In this document: in pieces, positions 11,539 through 19,284 of the stretch
How the letters are laid out: the number at the start of each line of letters is the position of its first letter
Position numbering within the stretch: position 1 is the stretch's first letter
Assembly: GCF_014930455.1 (NCBI RefSeq)
Contig: NZ_JAAIYO010000003.1
Coordinates: 62,001-126,000, forward strand
Length of the DNA: 64,000 nucleotides
DNA from: Corallococcus soli
GTDB taxonomy: Bacteria; Myxococcota; Myxococcia; Myxococcales; Myxococcaceae
Direction of reading: 5' to 3'
The notes under the pieces: generated by a model
What the model was told of the DNA's origin: nothing
Databases searched by the model: none
What the model saw: only the letters and a program-made list of their open reading frames with translations
Position numbers and translations under genes: made by a program

Positions 11539-12066
11539 CTACTTGGCGCAGGTGAACAGGTTGTTGCTGACGTGAATGCCGCTCATCGCATACCCGCCGG
11601 CCCCGCACACATGCATGGGATAGGAATCCTTCGTGCCAGGGTCCCCATCCACATACTCGGAAACGACGCTCGTCCCTGGATACTGGCACGCCAGGTAGTC
11701 GTTGCTGACGTGCAGGCCGACCATGACGCTGCCGTAGGGACAGGCATGCATCCCGTTGCGCCTGCCCCCGGTATTCAGGAAACGGGAACCACTCGTGGAG
11801 GAGAGCTGGGCACACTTGAAGACGTCATTGCTGATGTGCGCGCCAATCATGGCATAGCCGGTAGGACAGCAGTGCATGGTACTCCCACCCACGCTACAGC
11901 GCGTCCCAGCGTCGTAGACCACCATTCCCGTGAAGGTGAGCGAGGACTTCGCCACCTCGATGTCGAACTCCGGCTCACCCTCTGGCGTGGCCCCACATCC
12001 GGCCAACACCGTGATTGCAGTCAACACCCACGTTGTTGCAGACACCGCCTCGAAGGCTCGCTTCAT
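11539..12066 (-). CDS. Lipoprotein with three His/Cys repeats
   Basis: A 175-residue protein of unknown function. The ATG at 12066 is preferred over the one at 12081 because GGAG lies 9 bases upstream, and it gives a clean lipoprotein signal ending LAGC. The mature part holds three copies of one module: MHCCPTGYAMIGAHISND, MHACPYGSVMVGLHVSND and MHVCGAGGYAMSGIHVSN, each followed within a few residues by another Cys and spaced about 45 residues apart. The fixed Met-His-x-Cys, Gly-x-His and terminal Cys positions suggest disulfide-linked or metal-binding folds on the cell surface. The upstream gap (12067-12241) is AT-rich and contains TTCAC-5-GTGAA at 12198-12212. Confidence 0.8.
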   Translation of the reverse strand: MKRAFEAVSATTWVLTAITVLAGCGATPEGEPEFDIEVAKSSLTFTGMVVYDAGTRCSVGGSTMHCCPTGYAMIGAHISNDVFKCAQLSSTSGSRFLNTGGRRNGMHACPYGSVMVGLHVSNDYLACQYPGTSVVSEYVDGDPGTKDSYPMHVCGAGGYAMSGIHVSNNLFTCAK

Positions 12067-12241
12067 CGGTTCTTTCTCCATTCACATGACGACAGGTTCA
12101 CTTGGGGAGCGATGTGCCTCCCAAGCTCAGGGCCTGCCTGGACGCCGAAACAGGCACTTCCAGATTAAGCATGATTTCTCTGCAGGTAAATAATGTGTTC
12201 ACTCATGGTGAATGTTCGCCGGGAGCTGTGAAGCGCATCTT

Positions 12242-13213
12242 TCATGTGCCCGGTGTGGTGGCTGGCGGCACCGCGAGCCGGTGCGCGCGGAACGGCAGGG
12301 ACGGAGCGCCCGGGCCACCGAAGAGGAACCCGAGCTGTCCCTCCAGCACCCACGCGCCTTCTTCGGTGAGCGCGGCGGCGGTCGGCTCCACGAAGCCGTT
12401 GGCCAGGACCTCCGCCGTCCCGGTGTCCCCGGTGAGCGTCACGAGGGTCGCCCGGCCCGGTGCGTTCTCCACCACCAGCAGGCGCTGCGCGTCCACCCAC
12501 TCCAACCCATCCGGGGATTCGAGCGCCGGTGCCACGGGGATCGTCACAGGGGCCGCCGCGCTCCCGTCCATCTGGATGGCGATGAAGAACAGCGTCCCCG
12601 TGTCGCTCTTCACGACGTAGAGCCCGCCGCTCTTGTCAAAGGCAATGCCATTGAGGGTGAAGTTGCCTTCGGCGGTGGGCGCGAACGCCGCATCCGAAGC
12701 CCACGTCGTGAGGGCATCATCCCCCAACGCAAGGCGGACCACGGTGTTGGCGAAGGTGTCGGTCGCGTACACGTTGCCCACGGCGTCGAGCGTGACGTCG
12801 TTGCAGAAGCCACTTGCGCCCGGAAGCGCATGGCTCGCCTTCAGCTCCCCGGTGCCGAGCGCATACGCGGCCAGGTGCGCGGGCTGCGCGGGGGGCAGGG
12901 CGTCGTCGTAGGTGCAGGCCCAGAGGGTGTCATGTGCTTCATCCACGGCGAGGCCGTAGACGCCGAACGCGGCGCGTCCCGGCACGAAGACGTGGGCCCC
13001 CAGCTCCCCGGGCCGGGCGCGGGCGATGGCGCCCGTGCCCACGCTCCCGACGTAGAGCGTGCCGTCGGAAGCTGCCGCGAGGCCCTCGGGATAGAAGTCC
13101 GCGCCGGGAAGCTGGACCTCGGTCAGCCCCGGGCCGGAGTCCTCCGGAAGGGGCTCGCACGCGGTGACGGCGGCGGCGAGCGTGAGCAGGGACATCCATC
13201 GGGTGGGGCGCAT
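12242..13213 (-). CDS. SMP-30/gluconolactonase-like beta-propeller lipoprotein
   Basis: A 323-residue protein with a lipoprotein signal (MRPTRWMSLLTLAAAVTAC, Cys19). Repeated blades follow (DGTLYVGSVGTGAIAR, VGNVYATDTFANTVVRL, GGLYVVKSDTGTLFFI), typical of six-bladed SMP-30 or NHL propellers. Members include lactonases, but many such lipoproteins have no known enzyme activity and I could not confirm a full metal-ligand set. GAGGAG sits 6 bases before the ATG at 13213, so the start is firm. It follows the sigma-factor gene on the same strand with a 90-base gap, so they may be expressed together. Confidence 0.78.
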   Translation of the reverse strand: MRPTRWMSLLTLAAAVTACEPLPEDSGPGLTEVQLPGADFYPEGLAAASDGTLYVGSVGTGAIARARPGELGAHVFVPGRAAFGVYGLAVDEAHDTLWACTYDDALPPAQPAHLAAYALGTGELKASHALPGASGFCNDVTLDAVGNVYATDTFANTVVRLALGDDALTTWASDAAFAPTAEGNFTLNGIAFDKSGGLYVVKSDTGTLFFIAIQMDGSAAAPVTIPVAPALESPDGLEWVDAQRLLVVENAPGRATLVTLTGDTGTAEVLANGFVEPTAAALTEEGAWVLEGQLGFLFGGPGAPSLPFRAHRLAVPPATTPGT

Positions 13214-13303
13214 GGGGTTCTCCTCGGTGGGGCGTGGGGAGGGACCCGAAATGGGACCTCCCGATGCCCTGACACCGGCCGGAAAAACCCTTGCAGCGAA
13301 AGT

Positions 13304-14206
13304 TCAGCCCCCCGTCGCCAGCAGGCGCGTCAGGCTGAGCTCCACCTGCCCCACCACCAGGGCGGCGATGCTGTCCACCGACGAGGCGCCGACCCCCAGG
13401 CGCTCGCAGAGCTGCCGGGTGGTGGCCTGGGCCACCTGCTCGCGCGCGCGGCTGAGCCACCGTGAGACGGTGGAGGCGTGCACGCGGTAGAGCGCCGCGA
13501 CCGCCTCCAGTGACAGCGCCTCCACGTGGTACAGCCGCAGCAACGTGCGGTCCCGGTCCGACAGGTGTCCCAGGGACGCACGCACGGCCTCCGTGAAGGC
13601 CTCACGGTAGCGCGAGCGGAGGTGGGCAAGCTCCGGTCCCAGGTCCTCACCCAGCGCGGCCTCCATGGGCTCATGGGCCACGGCCTCCGCGCGGGCCTGG
13701 GCGCGCTTGAGGTTGAGGGCGATCCGCAGGGCCGCCACCCGCACCCAGCCGCCCAGCGCGCCGCCGCCCGTGAAGTCCGCGATCTTCGGCTCGGAGCCGG
13801 CGGCGGCCGTGAACAGCTTCTCGCGCAGCACCTGGCGCACTTCGTCCACGAACGCGGGGGCGCGGTCCACGCCGGAGACGAACGCGCCCACGTCCCGGAG
13901 GTAGGTGTGCTCAAACAGGCGCAGCGCGACGCGGTCATGCCGCAGACACCCGAAGGCCAGATACAGCTCATCGAGTGTGTCCGTGGCTCCCAGCGCCTCC
14001 AGCACCGGGGCGTCGAAGGACAGCCGCTCCGCCACGAAGGCGACGAACGGCTCCGCTTCGAGCGTGAGGCCGGGCCAGCGCGAGCGCGCGTGCTCCACCG
14101 CCGTGACGAGCGCGGCTTCGATTCGCTCCGGCTCGGGAAGCGGACCCGGCGCATGTCCACGCGCCGCGATGAAGGTGGACGCCAGGGGTGTGGAGGAGCG
14201 GGTCAC
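13304..14206 (-). CDS. Sigma-70 family factor, Myxococcales type
   Basis: A 300-residue protein if it starts at the GTG at 14206; a GTG at 14269 would add 21 residues and neither has a good ribosome site. The C-terminal part (LSDRDRTLLRLYHVEALSLE, then a helix-turn-helix VHASTVSRWLSRARE) matches sigma region 4 (DNA -35 binding). The middle (FTGGGALGGWVRVAALRIAL) fits the large extracytoplasmic-function-like sigma group I know only from myxobacteria. It would direct RNA polymerase to an unknown regulon. No anti-sigma gene is adjacent; two lipoprotein genes flank it on the same strand. Confidence 0.8.
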   Translation of the reverse strand: MTRSSTPLASTFIAARGHAPGPLPEPERIEAALVTAVEHARSRWPGLTLEAEPFVAFVAERLSFDAPVLEALGATDTLDELYLAFGCLRHDRVALRLFEHTYLRDVGAFVSGVDRAPAFVDEVRQVLREKLFTAAAGSEPKIADFTGGGALGGWVRVAALRIALNLKRAQARAEAVAHEPMEAALGEDLGPELAHLRSRYREAFTEAVRASLGHLSDRDRTLLRLYHVEALSLEAVAALYRVHASTVSRWLSRAREQVAQATTRQLCERLGVGASSVDSIAALVVGQVELSLTRLLATGG

Positions 14207-14281
14207 GGGGCGGAAGCATAGCGCTCGTGACCCGCGCCGCCCCGTCCCTCTGGAGGACAGGGCGGGCACAGGACGCAGGGC

Positions 14282-14767
14282 TCAGCCGATTTCACCCCAG
14301 CAGGACCCTTCGGTGCACGACAGGCCATCGCAGCAGGCCGAGGCCCCTTCGGGATCGCACGCGCTGCCCGCGGGGATGCAGACGGGGCCGGCGTCCGTGG
14401 ATCCACCCGGACCCGCGTCCGTGCTCCCGGCGTCCGGCTCGCTGGTGCCGCCGTCCTGCGACGAGCCCTCGTCGCAGTCGCCCAGGGTGTCGCCATGGCG
14501 CAGGTGGGCGGAGAGGGCCGGTGCACCCACCGTGATGGTGTGGGCGTTGGCCGGGTTGCCCGGAGGAATGTGACAGACGGTGACCTTGCCGGTGTGGACC
14601 GGGCCCGTGCCGCCATCCGGCTCGAACACGTCCGACGTGTCGGCGCCCAGGTTGTCGCCGCCGGTGTTGAGCGTGGGGTCGGGCTGTTCAGTGCCGCCAC
14701 AACCCGCGACCAGCAGGGTGCACAGTGCCAGCCACACCACGGACGAAGAAGCAGGGGTCTTTCGCAT
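14282..14767 (-). CDS. Lipoprotein with the VCHIPPGNPANAHTI motif
   Basis: A 161-residue lipoprotein. The ATG at 14767 is chosen because GGAGG lies 6 bases upstream; the signal (MRKTPASSSVVWLALCTLL) ends in the lipobox VAGC. Residues about 47-83 contain VCHIPPGNPANAHTITVG followed by ALSAHLRHGDTLGDC, a strongly conserved exported motif that recurs in many bacteria with unknown role and looks metal-binding from its Cys and His residues. A low-complexity Asp/Gly/Ser linker and a Cys-rich tail (ACCDGLSCTEGSCW) follow. It ends 75 bases before the sigma-factor start on the same strand. Confidence 0.82.
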   Translation of the reverse strand: MRKTPASSSVVWLALCTLLVAGCGGTEQPDPTLNTGGDNLGADTSDVFEPDGGTGPVHTGKVTVCHIPPGNPANAHTITVGAPALSAHLRHGDTLGDCDEGSSQDGGTSEPDAGSTDAGPGGSTDAGPVCIPAGSACDPEGASACCDGLSCTEGSCWGEIG

Positions 14768-14881
14768 GGGCATCCTCCAGGGGGGAACGAAGCGGAGCCA
14801 CGCCCCCGTCCGGGGGAGCACCTCCGCGAAGAAGACCCCCCATGCCCCGCACCGGCCACCTTCACGCTTCGCCTGGGCGCG

Positions 14882-14947
14882 GGATTCATCAGCCTCCACG
14901 CCATCGAAGACGCCATGTTCGATGATTTGTTGCACCTCACGGAGTGA
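14882..14947 (+). pseudogene. 3'-end remnant related to the downstream membrane protein gene
   Basis: The frame ending in TGA at 14947 reads LHAIEDAMFDDLLHLTE. This aligns with the last 17 residues of the gene just downstream, ILPIDNALFDDLMRLAE, with eight identities and conservative changes, and codons also align base by base up to the stop. No related sequence was seen further upstream. It looks like the leftover end of a tandem paralogue. Confidence 0.45.
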
Positions 14948-14981
14948 CAGGGGGACGAAGGATTCCGTCTATCGTGGCGCG

Positions 14982-15569
14982 ATGGATTCAACGCATGCGC
15001 GCATCCCGGACCCGACGGACGCTCAGAGGGGCCGGCCCCTGGCGGACGTCACCCTGTGGAAGCTCAGTGGGCCCCGGTTCCTGGGGGTGCTGGCGGCGAT
15101 ATCCGTGCCGCTGACCCTCGTGCTCGCGGTGGTGACCGCCTCGCAGGGGACCTGGCCGGACTTGGACTCCTCGGTCTTCGTGCGGGCGTTCTTCGGGTTC
15201 GGGCTCGGCGTGGTCCTACTCGCGATGCTCACGCTGAGCCTGATGCTGGAGGAGCCTGGCTCCCACTACTGCAAGGTGCCCGTGGTGCGCATCGAGCGCT
15301 TCGAGCACGAGCTGACCGTGCGGGATGCATCAGGCGTGCTGCTGGGGGAACGCTCCAAGGGGTCGCTGCGGGTGGCGCGCGTGAACCTGAACCTGGGCAG
15401 GAGCGCCCTGCTGGGCGGGCTCCGTCTGGACGTCGCGAGCGGCCCGGTCTGGCTCATGCCCCGGCAGCCGGTGGGTGCCTGGCCCGGCCTGCGGGCCGAG
15501 CCTCCCAACATGGACATCCTCCCCATCGACAACGCGCTGTTCGACGACCTGATGCGACTCGCGGAGTAG
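14982..15569 (+). CDS. Hypothetical protein with two membrane helices
   Basis: A 195-residue protein of no recognised family. Two hydrophobic helices (about 30-50, LGVLAAISVPLTLVLAVVTA, and 64-84, AFFGFGLGVVLLAMLTLSLM) precede a soluble part of about 105 residues with beta-type segments (RIERFEHELTVRDASGVLLG). This looks like a membrane-anchored sensor or PH-like domain, but no function can be given. ATG 14982 is chosen as the first codon after the remnant at 14882-14947. The C-terminal NALFDDLMRLAE is the part duplicated upstream. Confidence 0.7.
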   Translation: MDSTHARIPDPTDAQRGRPLADVTLWKLSGPRFLGVLAAISVPLTLVLAVVTASQGTWPDLDSSVFVRAFFGFGLGVVLLAMLTLSLMLEEPGSHYCKVPVVRIERFEHELTVRDASGVLLGERSKGSLRVARVNLNLGRSALLGGLRLDVASGPVWLMPRQPVGAWPGLRAEPPNMDILPIDNALFDDLMRLAE

Positions 15570-15589
15570 CCGGGACGCGCACCGTCTCG

Positions 15590-15637
15590 CCTTGTCTCAA
15601 GGTTGGCCTGGAGGCCGGGTCTTGCTCTGAAAGCAAG
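15590..15637. repeat. Three consecutive short hairpins
   Basis: CCTTG-3-CAAGG (15590-15602), GGCC-4-GGCC (15605-15616) and CTTGC-7-GCAAG (15621-15637) follow one another in the 77-base gap between the two-helix membrane protein gene and the Tat-signal gene. They may terminate the first gene or shape the leader of the second. Confidence 0.45.
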
Positions 15638-15646
15638 GGTTACGTC

Positions 15647-16234
15647 ATGCTAGGCCTTGTCGACATGAGCACCGAACCTCCACCGCCACCGTCCGCTGCT
15701 TCCACCCCTGGCGCGGGTGAGCCGTCCCTGGCGCGCCGGAGGGTCTTGCAGTTGCTGGGATTGGGGCTGGTCGCGGCCGGCGGTGGTGTCTGGGCGCTGC
15801 GGCCAGGCTCCGCGCCGGTGGAGCTTCCGCTCCAGCTCCTGTCACCGGAGGTCAGCGGCCCGCTGTCCCCGGCCCTGTCGAAGGTCCTGCTCGCGACGGG
15901 CCGGCTGGTGTCGCGCCACCTGGGCTTCGAGTCCCACGCGGACGAGACCGTCCTGGAGGCCTACCTCCGCCAGAAGTGCGAGGAGGCTCCGTCGTACCTG
16001 GGGACCTACACCCGCTACGCCTCCCACGGAGCGCTCCCCGAGGCGCTGTCGGTGCCCTGGCTGGAGTCGCTTCCGGAGCTCTACCGGCGCAGGGTGGTGG
16101 GGGAGATCGCCATCATGTTGCTGGTCAGCGGCGGCTTCCGGGCCTTTGGCTACAACAACTTCAACGGCTACATGGGCGGCTCCTGGCACGACCCCCGGGC
16201 GTCCGGCGCCTTCCGGCCCTCCAGCGAGCCCTGA
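15647..16234 (+). CDS. Tat-exported small subunit of a GMC-type dehydrogenase
   Basis: A 195-residue protein from the ATG at 15647 (AAGGG 7 bases upstream); ATG 15671 or 15665-region starts would shorten the N-terminus slightly. The twin-arginine stretch ARRRVLQLLGLGLVAAGGG marks export in folded form. The remainder resembles the gluconate 2-dehydrogenase subunit 3 group, small proteins paired with a flavin dehydrogenase: an alpha-helical body, then GGFRAFGYNNFNGYMGGSWHDP. It lies 32 bases upstream of the GMC oxidoreductase gene, which has no signal of its own, so this subunit probably carries the pair across the membrane. The partnership is inferred from family habit and gene order. Confidence 0.7.
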   Translation: MLGLVDMSTEPPPPPSAASTPGAGEPSLARRRVLQLLGLGLVAAGGGVWALRPGSAPVELPLQLLSPEVSGPLSPALSKVLLATGRLVSRHLGFESHADETVLEAYLRQKCEEAPSYLGTYTRYASHGALPEALSVPWLESLPELYRRRVVGEIAIMLLVSGGFRAFGYNNFNGYMGGSWHDPRASGAFRPSSEP

Positions 16235-16266
16235 GCGTCGGCTCGGGGGAGCGGGGATCCTCACAC

Positions 16267-17817
16267 ATGCGGCTGTGCATCATTGGAAGTGGCGTCGTCG
16301 GAGTGGTCATTGCCCGGGCGGCGCTCCACCTGGGGCATGAAGTGGTGATGCTGGAGGCCGGTCCCCGCGTGCCCATGCGGAACTGGCGCCGCTGGCTGGA
16401 CTTCGTCACCACGGGCGTGCGGCCCTACCACGCCTGCGAGGACGCCCAGGGGGACGCCAACCAGCTTGCTGGCGCGGATCCCGCCTTCGACCACTTCCTG
16501 CTCAAGGGCAGCCGGCTGATGGCCGTGGGCGGCTCCACGCTGCACTGGAGCGGGTGGACGCCCCGGCTCCAGCCGGAGGACTTCGAGCTGCACTCCCGCA
16601 CGGGCAAGGGGCTGGATTGGCCCTTCGGCTACGGGGAGCTGGAGCCGTACTACGGCCAGGCCGAGCAGCTGTTGAACGTCACCGGGCCCCAGATAACGGC
16701 GCGGGGCCACCCGACGCCGTGGCGCTCGACGCCCTACAAGTGGAACAGCCCGCCATACCCCGTGGAAACGGAGCCCGGGCGCCGCGCCCTGACCGAGCTG
16801 GGCATCACCTACGACCACGTCCCCATGTCGCGCCGGGGAGAGTCCAGCGAGGGCGTGGGCGGGCCGTGCATGACGTTCGGCACCTGCCGCTACTGCCCCA
16901 TGGGGGCGCGCTTCGATCCCACGTTGCTGCTGCCCACGCTGGAGGCCCATCCGGGGTTCCGGCTCCTTTCGGAGAGCCCGGCCCTCGCGCTCCAGATGCA
17001 GGCGGGGAAGGCGAGCGGGGTGGTCCACAAGACGCCCGGCGGTGGGACCGCCACCGTCACCGCGGATGCGTTCGTGGTCGCGTCGGGAGCGCTGGAGTCC
17101 CCCAAGCTCTTGTGGCGCTCGGGCTTCGACGCGCGGAAGCTGCCCGCGCTGGGGCGCTACCTCACGACCCATCCCATGCTGAAGCTCGATGGCCGGCTGG
17201 CGGGCCCGCCGCGAGCGGGCTTCACCGGGCGCGAGGTGCCCATGCCGGCGTTCTTCTCACGCCACTTCGACACGCCGGAGCACCAGGCGGCCGGCAAGAT
17301 GCTCTTCTCCGAGTACCCGGAGGAGCTGGACCTCCAGGCCTGGGCCGCCAAGGGCTTGCAGCCGGAGTACCTGGCGTCCTTCGCGCGGGAGCCCCGCTTC
17401 AACCTGCATGGCTTCATCGAGGAGTTCCCCCACCCGGACAACCGCATCCTCCCCGGCGACGACGGCGGCGGCCGCGCGGTGTCCGTGAGCTACGCCGCGC
17501 GCGAGGGCTTCCGTGAGCGCTGGCAGTGGATGACGGACACGCTGATGCAGGTGATGAAGCGCACGGGCTGCCGCGAGCAGGACGTGGTCGTCTCCGGCGT
17601 CATCCGGCGCGCGGACCACTCGGTGGGGACGGTGCGCTTCGGGCCGAACCCGGAGACGGGCGTGGTGGACGGCAGGCACCTGCTGCACGGCACGCGCAAT
17701 GTGTTCGCCGTCACCAACGGCAACTTCCCCAACAACGGCGCCATCAACCCGACGCTGACGCTCACCGCGCTGACGCTGCGGTTCGCGGATCAGGTGCTGC
17801 CGACGCTCACGCCCTGA
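16267..17817 (+). CDS. GMC-family FAD-dependent oxidoreductase
   Basis: A 516-residue flavoprotein. The FAD-binding fold opens at residue 1 (MRLCIIGSGVVGVVIARAAL) with the acidic end of strand 2 in VVMLEAGPRV. MAVGGSTLHWSGW (about 80-92) is the family's second FAD motif. GPCMTFGTCRYCPMGARFDP carries three Cys, as in membrane-linked GMC dehydrogenases. The C-terminal domain has ADHSVGTVRFGP and VTNGNFPNNGAINPTLTLTA, with the usual His and Asn positions. Such enzymes oxidise sugars or alcohols and pass electrons to a small subunit and cytochrome. The substrate is unknown. ATG 16267 follows the Tat subunit gene by 32 bases. Confidence 0.88.
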   Translation: MRLCIIGSGVVGVVIARAALHLGHEVVMLEAGPRVPMRNWRRWLDFVTTGVRPYHACEDAQGDANQLAGADPAFDHFLLKGSRLMAVGGSTLHWSGWTPRLQPEDFELHSRTGKGLDWPFGYGELEPYYGQAEQLLNVTGPQITARGHPTPWRSTPYKWNSPPYPVETEPGRRALTELGITYDHVPMSRRGESSEGVGGPCMTFGTCRYCPMGARFDPTLLLPTLEAHPGFRLLSESPALALQMQAGKASGVVHKTPGGGTATVTADAFVVASGALESPKLLWRSGFDARKLPALGRYLTTHPMLKLDGRLAGPPRAGFTGREVPMPAFFSRHFDTPEHQAAGKMLFSEYPEELDLQAWAAKGLQPEYLASFAREPRFNLHGFIEEFPHPDNRILPGDDGGGRAVSVSYAAREGFRERWQWMTDTLMQVMKRTGCREQDVVVSGVIRRADHSVGTVRFGPNPETGVVDGRHLLHGTRNVFAVTNGNFPNNGAINPTLTLTALTLRFADQVLPTLTP

Positions 17818-17829
17818 GCGGGCGCCGGC

Positions 17830-18714
17830 TCACAGCACGGCCTTGAGCAGCGCCAGGGACACCACCGCCACCATGGCGAAGACCTCCCGGCGCTCCGGGT
17901 GCTCCTGGATGAAGGTGCTGGCGAACACCATGGAGAACAGCGTCACCGAGTTGAGGATGGGCCAGGCGATGACGCGCTGGCCGGCCGCCAGGGCGAGCAC
18001 GAAGGTGATCTGACTGCCGACGGTGAACGACGAGCGCAGCAGCAGGTTGAGCCGCGCCGGCCCGTCCGCCAGCAGGGCCCGGGCCTGGGTGAGCCGTTCG
18101 CGCGACGGGCGGAAGGCCACGAGCAGCAGCAGGCAGAAGGCGCTGCGCCAGAACATGATGGCGGTGGTCACCCCCAGGCTCTTGAGCAGCTCCGGGGACT
18201 GCTCCTGCTGGAAGAACAGCTCGCCGCAGAGGCTCTGCACGATGACCGCGGCGGTGATGATGACCGCGTAGCGGACCACCGTGCGCGGAGCGTCCTGCTT
18301 GCCCGGGCGGATGGCGAGCAGCGAGCAGGCGGAGACGGCCAGGGCGAACAGGTACTCGCTCCCACGCACCGTGCGGCCGCTCAGCATCAGGGCGATGGGG
18401 ATGAGCACGTCCCCGACCCGCGACGCGATGTTCACCTTGGCCACGGGCAGGTTGCGGAAGCCCGCGGAGAAGGCGAACGCGACGGCCTGGATGCTGAGCG
18501 CGAACAGGGCGAGCCGTGGATCCCCGAAGAGGGCCCACGAGGAGGACTCCCCACCCACAAGCAGCAGCACCGCCAGGAGCACGAAGGGGATGAAGTTGTT
18601 GGCGAAGTTGAGGACCAGGATGGACTGGTTGCGCAGCCCGTAGCTCCACCGGTCGAACACGCTGTTGGCGGACCGGAGCAGGACGGACAGCAGGGCGTAG
18701 AGGACGGTCTCCAT
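17830..18714 (-). CDS. DMT/EamA-like transporter
   Basis: A 294-residue protein made almost wholly of hydrophobic helices (about ten), from MET VLYALLSVLLRSANSVFD to the last segment EVFAMVAVVSLALLKAVL. The two-fold layout and length match drug/metabolite transporters of the EamA type. The substrate is unknown. It is the third gene of a minus-strand run, 33 bases after the Nudix gene and behind the radical SAM gene, so it may export or import the compound those enzymes act on. It converges on the GMC gene with a gap of only 12 bases. Confidence 0.75.
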   Translation of the reverse strand: METVLYALLSVLLRSANSVFDRWSYGLRNQSILVLNFANNFIPFVLLAVLLLVGGESSSWALFGDPRLALFALSIQAVAFAFSAGFRNLPVAKVNIASRVGDVLIPIALMLSGRTVRGSEYLFALAVSACSLLAIRPGKQDAPRTVVRYAVIITAAVIVQSLCGELFFQQEQSPELLKSLGVTTAIMFWRSAFCLLLLVAFRPSRERLTQARALLADGPARLNLLLRSSFTVGSQITFVLALAAGQRVIAWPILNSVTLFSMVFASTFIQEHPERREVFAMVAVVSLALLKAVL

Positions 18715-18747
18715 CGTGTGGACGCGTGAGCGCTCAGCGTGTGGGTA

Positions 18748-19284
18748 TCACGCCTTCGAGCGCCCGGAAACGGGCCGGCCAGCGGCCAGGACGTCCGGGT
18801 AGAGCTGCTCCAGGCAGGGCCACAACTGCGGGTGACAGGGCTCTTCGCGCAGGGACTCAAGCCGCGTGGTTTCACAGAACAGCCCGCCCTCCACCTCCCG
18901 CTCCGCGAAGCGGAAGGGGGCTTCGCTGCGCGAGCGGTAGAGGAAGATGCGGCGGTGGTGTCCGTCGTCGAAGACGAACTCCGCGACGGGCTCCACGGGG
19001 CCGGGCACGCCCAGCTCCTCCTGAAGCTCCCGCAGGGCCGCGTCCAGCGGGGCCTCGCCCGCGTCGACGTGCCCACCCGCCGACGTGCACAGGTGCCCGG
19101 GCAGGTAGGTGACGTGCCGGGAGCGGCGCTGGAGGAAGACGGTGCCGGCGCGCTCGAGCATCACGTGGACGATGCGGTGGGGCAGCTTCTCCCGGTAGAT
19201 GCGCTCCCGGGGCGCGGTCCCGATGACACGGCCCGAGAGGTCGATGACGTCGATGAGCTCCATGCGGGGCGAACCCTGGCTCAT
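18748..19284 (-). CDS. Nudix hydrolase
   Basis: A 178-residue protein with a complete Nudix box, G71-x5-E77-x7-REUxEExGU, ending REL QEELGV around 85-93. It would cleave a nucleoside diphosphate linked to another group, or isomerise an isopentenyl-type diphosphate. The N-terminus (ELIDVIDLSGRVIGTAPRER, then HRIVHVMLER) resembles the subgroup that includes IPP isomerase-like enzymes, without proof. The start at 19284 is set by an ATGA overlap with the stop of the radical SAM gene, which implies translational coupling; an internal ATG at 19263 is possible. Confidence 0.9.
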   Translation of the reverse strand: MSQGSPRMELIDVIDLSGRVIGTAPRERIYREKLPHRIVHVMLERAGTVFLQRRSRHVTYLPGHLCTSAGGHVDAGEAPLDAALRELQEELGVPGPVEPVAEFVFDDGHHRRIFLYRSRSEAPFRFAEREVEGGLFCETTRLESLREEPCHPQLWPCLEQLYPDVLAAGRPVSGRSKA

